Shown here: positions 9,044 through 15,607 of the stretch, piece by piece
Position numbering within the stretch: position 1 is the first letter of the stretch
Layout: each line of letters starts with the position of its first letter
Origin: Actinomadura sp. NAK00032
Lineage (GTDB): Bacteria > Actinomycetota > Actinomycetes > Streptosporangiales > Streptosporangiaceae
DNA: 64,000 bases
Reading direction: 5' to 3'
NCBI RefSeq assembly: GCF_013364275.1
Contig: NZ_CP054932.1
Location: 8,990,001 to 9,054,000, forward strand
Program-made: the position numbers and the translations under genes
The notes under the pieces: generated by a model
What the model saw: only the letters and a program-made list of their open reading frames with translations
Databases searched by the model: none
Told to the model about the DNA's origin: nothing

Positions 9044-10387
9044 GTGCCGACCGACCCGCCGCCGATCGCGCCGGCGACCGCGCTGGCCGCGATGGGGCGG
9101 CGCCGGTTCCTGCTGACGGGCTGGCCGTGGCGCGCCACGGCGTTCGCGCTGTCCACCGTGCCGGTCGCGCTCGCCGCGTGGGTGCCGCTGGCCGTGCCCG
9201 CGCTGCTGTGGCTCCTGGCGGTGTCCCCGGACGCCGGGCTGGGCGAGCGGGCGCTCCTCGTCGTCCTCGGCGCCCTGCTCGCCGCCGTGCTCGGGCCGCC
9301 GGTCACGCTGCCGCTGGCGCGGCTGGAGCGGCGCCGCCTGCGGCTGGTGGACGCCCGTCCGGCTCGTTCGGGCCACCGGCGTCCGTCCGCCCCCGGCTTC
9401 GGCCCGTGGCTGCGCACGCGCTGCACCGAACCGGCGACCTGGCGCGAACTCGGCTACTTCCTGCTGGTGGCCGCGCTCGTCCCGGTGCTCTACGCCGCGC
9501 TCCTCGCCGTGCTGGTGTTCCAGTTCGGTGCCGCCGCCGCGCCGCTGATCCTGCTGGGCGGGGACGGGCCGATGGCGCTCGGGCCGGTGAAGGTCGCCAC
9601 TCCGGCGGACGCGCTCCCGTACGCGATCGCCGCGCTCGTGCTGCTGCCCGCCGTCCCGTACCTGCTCGCGCTCGTCGCGGGCGCGCAGGCCGCACTCGCC
9701 CGGACGCTCCTCCAGCACGGCTCCGGGGAGCGGCTCCAGGCCGAGCTGGTCGAGGTCGAGCGGTCCCGGGCCCGGCTGGTGGACGCGTTCGACGCCGAGC
9801 GCCGCCGCATCGAGCGCGACCTGCACGACGGCGCCCAGCAGCGGCTCGTCGCGCTCACCATGAAGCTCGGGCTCGCCCGCATGGACCTGCCGCCCGGGTC
9901 CCCGGCGGCCGAGGGCGTCGCCGACGCCCACCGGGAGGCCAAGCAGCTGATGACCGAGCTGCGCGAGCTGGTCCACGGCATCCATCCCCGCGTGCTCACC
10001 GACCGGGGGCTCGCGGCGGCGCTGGGCGAGCTGGCCGACCGGTCGACGCTCCCGGTCGCGGTCGACGCCGACCTGCCCGGCAGGCCCCCGCACCACGTGG
10101 AGGGCACCGCCTACTTCGCCGCCGCCGAGGCGCTCACCAACGCCGCCAAGCACAGCGGCGCCGCGCGGGCGGAGGTGACCGCGCGGTGGGACGGCGGCGT
10201 CCTCACCGTGGAGGTCGCCGACGACGGCGCGGGCGGCGCCGACCCGCGCCTCGGCACCGGGCTGACCGGCCTCGCCGACCGGGTCGCGGTGATCGACGGC
10301 AGACTGCTGGTGTCGAGCCCCGCCGGGGGGCCGACCGTCGTCCGTGTGGAGCTTCCGTGCAGCCTGAGCGAACCGCCGTCCGCGTAG
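9044..10387 (+). CDS. NarL-family sensor histidine kinase
   Basis: 447 residues from a GTG at 9044 (an ATG at MGRRRF 17 codons in is an alternative). About four membrane helices occupy residues 30-225, with no obvious large sensor domain. The HisKA_3 dimerisation motif is RRRIERDLHDGAQQR, phospho-acceptor His near 261, followed by an HATPase_c domain with EALTNAAKHSGA (N box) and GTGLTGLADRV. It works with the response regulator that overlaps its end. The pair diverges from the esterase-exporter operon, a common arrangement in which the system controls the exporter in response to envelope stress or an antibiotic. Confidence 0.9.
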   Translation: MPTDPPPIAPATALAAMGRRRFLLTGWPWRATAFALSTVPVALAAWVPLAVPALLWLLAVSPDAGLGERALLVVLGALLAAVLGPPVTLPLARLERRRLRLVDARPARSGHRRPSAPGFGPWLRTRCTEPATWRELGYFLLVAALVPVLYAALLAVLVFQFGAAAAPLILLGGDGPMALGPVKVATPADALPYAIAALVLLPAVPYLLALVAGAQAALARTLLQHGSGERLQAELVEVERSRARLVDAFDAERRRIERDLHDGAQQRLVALTMKLGLARMDLPPGSPAAEGVADAHREAKQLMTELRELVHGIHPRVLTDRGLAAALGELADRSTLPVAVDADLPGRPPHHVEGTAYFAAAEALTNAAKHSGAARAEVTARWDGGVLTVEVADDGAGGADPRLGTGLTGLADRVAVIDGRLLVSSPAGGPTVVRVELPCSLSEPPSA

Positions 10388-11025
10388 TCCTCGCCGAGGA
10401 CGGCGCCCTGCTGCGGGAGGGCCTGGCCGGCCTGCTGGCGAGGTTCGGGTTCGCGGTGGCCGCCGCCGTGGGCGACGCCGAGGCGCTGCTCGCGGCCGTC
10501 GCCGAGCACCGCCCGGACCTGGTCGTCACCGACATCCGGATGCCGCCGGGCTTCTGCGACGAGGGCCTGCGCGCCGCCGTCGCGCTGCGCCGCGCCGACC
10601 CGGACCTCGCGGTCGTGGCGCTCAGCCAGTACGTCGAGCTGAGCTACTCCGCCGACCTGCTGGACTCCGGGACGGGCCGCCGCGTCGGCTACCTGCTCAA
10701 GGACCGGGTGGTGGACGTCGCCGACTTCGCCGCGTCGCTGCACCGGGTGGTGGAGGGCGGCACGGTGGTGGACCCGCAGGTCGTCCGGCAGCTCATCCGC
10801 CGGCGCCGGGACCCCCTCGCCGAGCTGTCGCCGCGCGAGCGCGAGGTGCTCGCGCTCATCGCCGAGGGCTGCTCCAACGCCGCCATCGCCCGGCGGCTCG
10901 TCGTCACGGAGGCCACGGTGGGCAAGCACGTCCGCGGCATCCTCGCCAAGCTCGACCTGCCGCAGACGGACGACACGCACCGCAGGGTCCTCGCCGTGCT
11001 CGCCTACCTGCGCGGCCAGGGGTGA
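10357..11025 (+). CDS. NarL/LuxR-type response regulator
   Basis: 222 residues from a GTG at 10357, overlapping the kinase gene by 31 bases. The receiver domain shows the acidic pair in VVLAEDGALL, the phospho-acceptor Asp in DLVVTDIRMPP (near residue 55) and the conserved Lys in GYLLKDR. The C-terminal LuxR HTH reads LSPREREVLALIAEGCSNAA then IARRLVVTEATVGKH. It is the output partner of the kinase at 9044. The expected target is the divergent esterase/ABC operon, now damaged. Confidence 0.9.
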   Translation: MQPERTAVRVVLAEDGALLREGLAGLLARFGFAVAAAVGDAEALLAAVAEHRPDLVVTDIRMPPGFCDEGLRAAVALRRADPDLAVVALSQYVELSYSADLLDSGTGRRVGYLLKDRVVDVADFAASLHRVVEGGTVVDPQVVRQLIRRRRDPLAELSPREREVLALIAEGCSNAAIARRLVVTEATVGKHVRGILAKLDLPQTDDTHRRVLAVLAYLRGQG

Positions 11026-11037
11026 CCCTGCCGCGGG

Positions 11038-11793
11038 TCAGGGGTTGAGCGTCTCCCAGATGCGGACGAGCTGCTCGCAGACCTCGGTGATGTCGGTGAT
11101 CGGGAGCTTGCCGGTCTCGCCGGTGCGGGCGCACCAGCGGAAGGTCGCCGACTCGCACCAGACGGTCAGGTCGCCCTGGCCGGACAGGACGGAGATGCCG
11201 AGTTCGTCGCCCGGGACGAGATCGTGCACGCCGCGCTGGACGAGCAGCGCGTGCAGGTCCCGCGTGGCGTGCGGGCCGTCCATGCGCCAGTTGTGCCGGT
11301 GGCGGCGCGCGGTGCGCGGGAGGGGCAGCGCGAACCAGGTGGCCTTGCCCCGGACGGCCGTGGACCGGAGCCGGGAGCGGGACGGGTGGTGCCCCCAGCG
11401 GCCGCCGGTCAGCAGCTCGATGATCTCCAGGCCGCGGCCGTGTTCGAGCATCGGGCCCGCGGGCGCCTGCGGGCGCCAGGCGCGGAGCGTGTCGAACGCC
11501 TTGACGACCAGTTCGTCGGCGCCGCGCCCGTCCGCGCGCTGGTAGACCCAGAGTTCGGCGCCGGACGGGCCGTCGCCGGGGGTCGCGTGCTGTAAGACGT
11601 TCGTGGCCAGCTCGCTGACCATGAGCGTGATGTCGTCGACGTCCTGGACGGCGAGTCCGAGCGCGGGCAGCAGGCCGGTCACGTGCGCGCGGGCGACCCG
11701 CGCGATCGTGTCGTCCCCGGGCAGGGGCAGTGCCGCGCAGCCGCCGCTCTCCAGCCTCCATGGAATCCCGCACGTCGCTGCGGCCTTCGTCAT
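11038..11793 (-). CDS. HATPase_c regulatory protein (anti-sigma factor-like)
   Basis: 251 residues starting at MTKAAATCGIPWRL, with GAGGTGG upstream of the ATG at 11793. The first 140 residues form a GHKL ATPase of the RsbW/SpoIIAB sort: N box MVSELATNVLQHA and G box HGRGLEIIELLTGGRWG. The C-terminal 100 residues are an extra domain (LHALLVQRGVHDLVPGDELG and on, ending ITDITEVCEQLVRIWE). Such ATPases sit beside XRE and DUF397 genes across actinomycetes and modulate sigma factors or developmental regulators. It is the last gene of the reverse-strand island and is separated from it by the strong hairpin at 12075-12133, so it has its own promoter. Confidence 0.82.
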   Translation of the reverse strand: MTKAAATCGIPWRLESGGCAALPLPGDDTIARVARAHVTGLLPALGLAVQDVDDITLMVSELATNVLQHATPGDGPSGAELWVYQRADGRGADELVVKAFDTLRAWRPQAPAGPMLEHGRGLEIIELLTGGRWGHHPSRSRLRSTAVRGKATWFALPLPRTARRHRHNWRMDGPHATRDLHALLVQRGVHDLVPGDELGISVLSGQGDLTVWCESATFRWCARTGETGKLPITDITEVCEQLVRIWETLNP

Positions 11794-12074
11794 GACGCCC
11801 ACCTCGGGTGGTCTGGGAGACATTCGCAATTCAGACATTCGCGACCTGAACCTCAGAGGTTCGCGAGTCGCTATGTGTGAATCACAGATACAAGCTTCGC
11901 ACATTTCTGGCCGCCGGACGCGGAACATGGCAAGGATCATGCACTGACAGTTGAGACGTTCACCGATGTACCCTTTAGCGCACAAACCACGTTCGTACAC
12001 GGCGATGCGGGAACGTACCGGCGGACCCGGGACGAACGAGGCCCGCCGCTGTAGCGTGGACGGCGCCTGAGAGA

Positions 12075-12133
12075 GGGCCGCACACATGAAGATCCCCCAG
12101 GGGTGCAGCCCTGGGGGATCGAGTGTGCGGCCC
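12075..12133 (-). terminator. Large two-tier hairpin terminator
   Basis: GGGCCGCACAC (12075-12085) pairs perfectly with GTGTGCGGCCC (12123-12133). Inside it GATCCCCCAGGG (12091-12102) pairs perfectly with CCCTGGGGGATC (12109-12120) around the loop GTGCAG. The internal loop is 5 against 2 bases. It lies just after the DUF397 stop at 12155, where it would end reverse-strand transcription. There is no T-tract, as is usual in actinomycetes. Confidence 0.8.
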
Positions 12134-12154
12134 GGTCAGGGCCCGTTCCGCGTG

Positions 12155-12352
12155 CTAGCGGTCGTAGCGGCCGGCGCGCACGTCGTCGAGGAACGAGGCG
12201 AAGACCGAGCGGGGGACGACGTGCGCCCCCGCTTCGGGCGTCCTGCTGTCGCGCAGCCCGGTCGCGGTGCCGAGGTCGGCGACCTCGACGCAGCCGCCGT
12301 TGCTGCTCGCGCTCGCGGTGGCCTTGAACCACCGTGCCTGAGAGAGGTCCAT
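12155..12352 (-). CDS. DUF397 small protein
   Basis: 65 residues with the complete DUF397 pattern: an N-terminal RWFKATASASSNGGCVEVAD, the central GLRDSRTPEAGAHVV, and the closing SVFASFLDDVRAGRYDR. DUF397 proteins are small partners of XRE/DUF5753 regulators in actinomycetes (the whiJ-type modules of Streptomyces) and are thought to antagonise them. The gene starts one base after the XRE stop, so it is surely co-transcribed. Transcription should end at the large hairpin at 12075-12133. Confidence 0.9.
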   Translation of the reverse strand: MDLSQARWFKATASASSNGGCVEVADLGTATGLRDSRTPEAGAHVVPRSVFASFLDDVRAGRYDR

Positions 12353-12353
12353 T

Positions 12354-13196
12354 TCACTCCAGCGTCGCGATGAGTTTCTCCAGGTGCTTCGCGGTGTCGG
12401 TGGCGCTCAGCGCCGCCCCGCGGATCTGCTCGAAGATCTCGTCATACGCCTCCACTTTGGTCGGATCGTCGATCTCCTGGATATCGGCGTCGTTCTCCAG
12501 GAAGACCATCGCCGGCTCCCCGTCCGGGTACCGGAAGATGTTGACCAGCGTCGACATGCCCGGATGCAGGCCGTCGGCGAAGCGCAGCAGCCGCATCTCG
12601 ACGTTCGGCCTGGCCGACATGGCGAGCAGGTGGCGGAGCTGGGCGCGGCGGTCGCCCGGGTCGCCCCACTCGTACATCAGGGACGCCTCGGTGATGACCG
12701 CGGTCAGCTCCGGCGCGGTGCCGTCGTCGCGGTCGAGGATCTGCTGCCGGCGCAGCCGGGCCCGCAGCGCCTGCTCCCGCCACTCCGGCGTCCGCGTCCC
12801 GGACGTCAGCAGCGCCTGCATGTACGGCAGGGTCTGCAGCAGGCCGGGCAGCACCAGCGGCATGACCACCCGGATGCTCGACGCGTCCCCCTCGTAGCCG
12901 GGGAACTCGTTGTCGAAGACGTCCGGGTAGTCACGCCACCAGGCCCGCTTCCGGGCGCGCGTCGCGAGATCCTCGAGCTCGTCGAGGTCGCTGCCCTCGT
13001 AGATGCGCGCCAGGTCGCGGATGTCACTGAGCTCGGGCCGAACCCAGTTGTTGGCCTCGAACCGGCCGACCTTGCCTCTTCCCCAGTTCAGCCGGTCGCA
13101 GACCTGGTTGGCCGTGTATCCGGCCGCGACGCGCAGGTCCCGAAGGCGGCGCGCCAGCCCCCGCTTGGCAATGGTGGCGCCGTACGCCTCGCTCAT
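12354..13196 (-). CDS. XRE-family regulator with DUF5753 domain
   Basis: 280 residues from MSEAYGATIAKRG; GGGAGGTG lies 6-7 bases before the ATG at 13196. The helix-turn-helix covers about residues 12-65 (RLRDLRVAAGYTANQVCDRL then NWGRGKVGRFEANN). The C-terminal two thirds are the DUF5753 region with its typical VLPGLLQTLPYMQALL, the REQALRARLRRQQIL motif, and VNIFRYPDGEPAMVFLEND. These regulators occur in dozens of copies per actinomycete genome and pair with the neighbouring DUF397 protein, controlling development or secondary metabolism. DNA target unknown. Confidence 0.92.
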   Translation of the reverse strand: MSEAYGATIAKRGLARRLRDLRVAAGYTANQVCDRLNWGRGKVGRFEANNWVRPELSDIRDLARIYEGSDLDELEDLATRARKRAWWRDYPDVFDNEFPGYEGDASSIRVVMPLVLPGLLQTLPYMQALLTSGTRTPEWREQALRARLRRQQILDRDDGTAPELTAVITEASLMYEWGDPGDRRAQLRHLLAMSARPNVEMRLLRFADGLHPGMSTLVNIFRYPDGEPAMVFLENDADIQEIDDPTKVEAYDEIFEQIRGAALSATDTAKHLEKLIATLE

Positions 13197-13310
13197 CGAC
13201 GCCACCTCCCTTGACATACGGCCGCCATCAGCATACGCCTTCCGAATTTGTGAATCACAGATCTGGCCGGATCAGGAAGTGCTTCACGAATCGCGGTCAC
13301 GGGACCGGCC

Positions 13311-13526
13311 TCACGACGCGGCGCGGTCGAACTCGCCCTTCCGCACGCCGTCCAGGAAGCAGGCCCATTCGTGCTGGTCGAAGACCGAGATCAGGTCGCC
13401 GGAAGTGCGCAAAAGGGTCCATTCCCCGACAAAAGCGACTTCGATTCCGCCCTCGTCGCTCGCCGAGCGCTGCCAGTCGAGGGCGTCCGGATCGACGCCC
13501 AGCTCCGCCGCCGACGGCTTCCTCAT
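13311..13526 (-). CDS. DUF397 small protein (second copy, divergent)
   Basis: 71 residues, MRKPSAAELGVDPDALDWQR and on, with WTLLRTSGDLISVFDQHEWA and a closing FLDGVRKGEFDR that match the DUF397 end (FLDDVRAGRYD in the other copy). It lacks the usual Cys-containing strand, so it is a divergent member. Its ATG overlaps the TGA of the methyltransferase gene by four bases, which couples its translation to that gene. Such DUF574 methyltransferase plus DUF397 pairs recur in actinomycetes. Confidence 0.8.
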   Translation of the reverse strand: MRKPSAAELGVDPDALDWQRSASDEGGIEVAFVGEWTLLRTSGDLISVFDQHEWACFLDGVRKGEFDRAAS

Positions 13527-14353
13527 GCCGGCTTCCTCGCCACAGCGCAGTAGCCCAGCCGCGACCCATCACTATCGGCCTCGTCAGGGTCCTCGGCGCC
13601 CCACAGGCCGACATGGCACAGCTCCGCGGGCGCCCCCTCGTACGGCGGGACGATCTCCAGGCCGGTGAAGTACCGCTCGATCTCCGCGCGGGGCCGCGGG
13701 TAGGCGCCGCCGGACGACGACTTGGCGTACACGGCGGTCACCTGGTCGAGCTCCTCGCTCACCTGGTGGTCGCTGTTGATCGCGCACAGCGCCACGTAGC
13801 TGCCCGGCGCGAGCCGGCTCACGTACCGCTGGACGACGCCCCACGGGTCGTCCTCGTCGGGCACGAAGTGGGTCACCGTCACCAGCAGCAGCGCCACCGG
13901 CTCGGTGAGGTCGATCATCGCGGTGGTCTCCTCGTGCCCGAGCAGGCCCTCCGGGTCGCGGAAGTCCGCCGTGATGAACGCCGTCCCTGGCACGCCCTCC
14001 AGCAGGGCCTTCGCGTGGATCGAGACCAGCGGGTCGTTGTCGGCGTACAGGATCCGCGCGTCGGGGGCGACCTTCTGCACCGCGTCGTGGGTGTTGTTGC
14101 CCGTCGGCAGGCCGGCGCCCACGTCGATGAACTGCCGGATGCCCTGCTGGGCCAGCCACCGCACCGAGCGCTGCAGGAACCCGCGGTTGGCCCACGCGGC
14201 GTCGTCCAGGTCGGGCATGTGCGCGCGGACCTTCTTCACGGCCTCGCGGTCGACCGCGAAGTTCGCCGAGCCGCCGAGGATGTAGTCGTACATTCGGGCC
14301 GGGCTGGGGATCGTGCTGTCCACCCCGGGTGGAGCCTGTTCGATGTCGCTCAT
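13523..14353 (-). CDS. SAM-dependent methyltransferase, DUF574 type
   Basis: 276 residues from MSDIEQAPPGVDSTIPSPAR, with GGAGG 8 bases before the ATG. Family hallmarks are ARMYDYILGGSANFAVDREA at the N terminus, NRGFLQRSVRWL, the SAM-binding QFIDVGAGLPTGNNTH, and the acidic strand LYADNDPLVSIHAKALL. The C-terminal part (IERYFTGLEIVPPYEGAP) is also typical. Members are cytoplasmic and very numerous in actinomycetes; substrates are mostly unknown. It heads a two-gene operon with the DUF397 gene. A paralogue lies at 18446. Confidence 0.9.
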   Translation of the reverse strand: MSDIEQAPPGVDSTIPSPARMYDYILGGSANFAVDREAVKKVRAHMPDLDDAAWANRGFLQRSVRWLAQQGIRQFIDVGAGLPTGNNTHDAVQKVAPDARILYADNDPLVSIHAKALLEGVPGTAFITADFRDPEGLLGHEETTAMIDLTEPVALLLVTVTHFVPDEDDPWGVVQRYVSRLAPGSYVALCAINSDHQVSEELDQVTAVYAKSSSGGAYPRPRAEIERYFTGLEIVPPYEGAPAELCHVGLWGAEDPDEADSDGSRLGYCAVARKPA

Positions 14354-14510
14354 CGCATTGGCCTCCATTGCCGCATCTTGTGATGCACGAATTATGAAGC
14401 AATTGGTCAAGACGATGCGATGCGCCGGCCAAGGGCGCGCGGGGCGCCGGGTGGTTCGGCGGCGCTCACCGGGGCATGACCCGCCGAAGGGCGGAAAGGG
14501 GGGAACGATC

Positions 14511-15344
14511 ATGAAGACCGCACCTGACCTGGCATTGCGGCAGCTCACCGTGCAATTCGTCGGCAACGCGACGACCCTGCTGCGCTGCGGGCCGTTCACG
14601 CTGCTGACCGACCCGAACTTCCTGCACCGCGGCCAGCGGGCGTATCTGGGGTTCGGGCTCACGTCCAAACGGCTGACCGAGCCCGCCCTGCGGATCGAGG
14701 AACTGCCGCGCATCGACGGCGTCGTCCTGTCCCATCTGCACGGTGACCACTGGGACCGGGTCGCCCGCGCGAAGCTCGACCGGGGCCTGCCCATCGTCAC
14801 GACGCCGCACGCGGCCCGGCGGCTCCAGGGCTGGCACCGCTTCCGGCACGCGGTCGGGCTGCGCACCTGGGAGACGCACACCATGGTGAAGGACGGCGCG
14901 CTGCTCCGGATCACCTCGATGCCCGGTCGGCACGCGCCCGGCGCGGCCCGCATGCTGCTGCCCCCGGTGATGGGCAGCCTCCTGGAGTTCGGTCCGGCCA
15001 CCGGCGACGTGCAGTTCCGCCTCTACATCACCGGTGACACGCTGATGTTCGACGGGATCCATCAGATCGCCCGCCGTACGCGGGACATCGACCTCGCCGT
15101 CCTGCACTTGGGCGGCACCAAGCTGCCCGGCGGGCTCATCGTCACGATGGACGCCACCCAGGGTGCCGACTTGTTCGAGACAGTTCGTCCTGCGCGGGCG
15201 GTGCCCGTCCACTACAACGACTACAGCGTCTTCAGCTCGCCCCTGGACGACTTCCGCCGCGAGCTGGAACGCCGGGGCTTCGGCGACCAGGCGACCTACG
15301 TCGAGCCGGGCCAGACCCACACCTTCACCCACCAGACCGGCTGA
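14511..15344 (+). CDS. MBL-fold metallo-hydrolase (UlaG/NAPE-PLD-like)
   Basis: 277 residues from the ATG at 14511, with an AAAGGGGGG stretch upstream. It carries the metallo-beta-lactamase metal motif SHLHGDHWD (near residues 76-84), a second metal His in SMPGRHAPG, YITGDTLMFDG with the bridging Asp, and the closing VPVHYNDYSVF with the last His. The opening VQFVGNATTLLRCGPFTLLT is the usual first strand of UlaG-like enzymes. It probably binds two zinc or iron ions and hydrolyses a phosphoester or lactone in the cytoplasm; the substrate is unknown. It diverges from the DUF574 methyltransferase operon. Confidence 0.88.
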   Translation: MKTAPDLALRQLTVQFVGNATTLLRCGPFTLLTDPNFLHRGQRAYLGFGLTSKRLTEPALRIEELPRIDGVVLSHLHGDHWDRVARAKLDRGLPIVTTPHAARRLQGWHRFRHAVGLRTWETHTMVKDGALLRITSMPGRHAPGAARMLLPPVMGSLLEFGPATGDVQFRLYITGDTLMFDGIHQIARRTRDIDLAVLHLGGTKLPGGLIVTMDATQGADLFETVRPARAVPVHYNDYSVFSSPLDDFRRELERRGFGDQATYVEPGQTHTFTHQTG

Positions 15345-15358
15345 CCGGCTGACCGGCT

Positions 15359-15604
15359 CTAGCGCTGCACCCGCTTTCGCATGGCGTGCGCCATGCGTAG
15401 AGGGAAGAGGCCCACGAGCGGTGCCCGGCGGCCCATGTCGTCGGTGTCCTTCTTGTCGAAGGCGCGGGCGTAGCGCTGCGCCTCGGACGCGGTGCCGTAC
15501 TCCTTCGCGCCCCCGGCACCGCACCCGCGCGCGCACGTCCAGCGCATGGTCGCGCCGTCGGCGGTGAAGCGGAAGTCGTGGCCGAAGATGCGGCAGGTCT
15601 TCAT
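15359..15604 (-). CDS. Small conserved Cys-containing protein, unknown
   Basis: 81 residues. Three cysteines (near 4, 24 and 28) and a His near 9 (KTCRIFGHDFRF and MRWTCARGCG) suggest a small metal-binding or treble-clef-like fold, followed by a charged helix (ASEAQRYARAFDKKDTDDMG) and a basic amphipathic tail (GLFPLRMAHAMRKRVQR). It starts 3 bases after the MFS transporter stop, so it is coupled to that gene and may be a partner of it. The family was not recognised. No signal peptide. Confidence 0.7.
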   Translation of the reverse strand: MKTCRIFGHDFRFTADGATMRWTCARGCGAGGAKEYGTASEAQRYARAFDKKDTDDMGRRAPLVGLFPLRMAHAMRKRVQR

Positions 15605-15607
15605 CGG

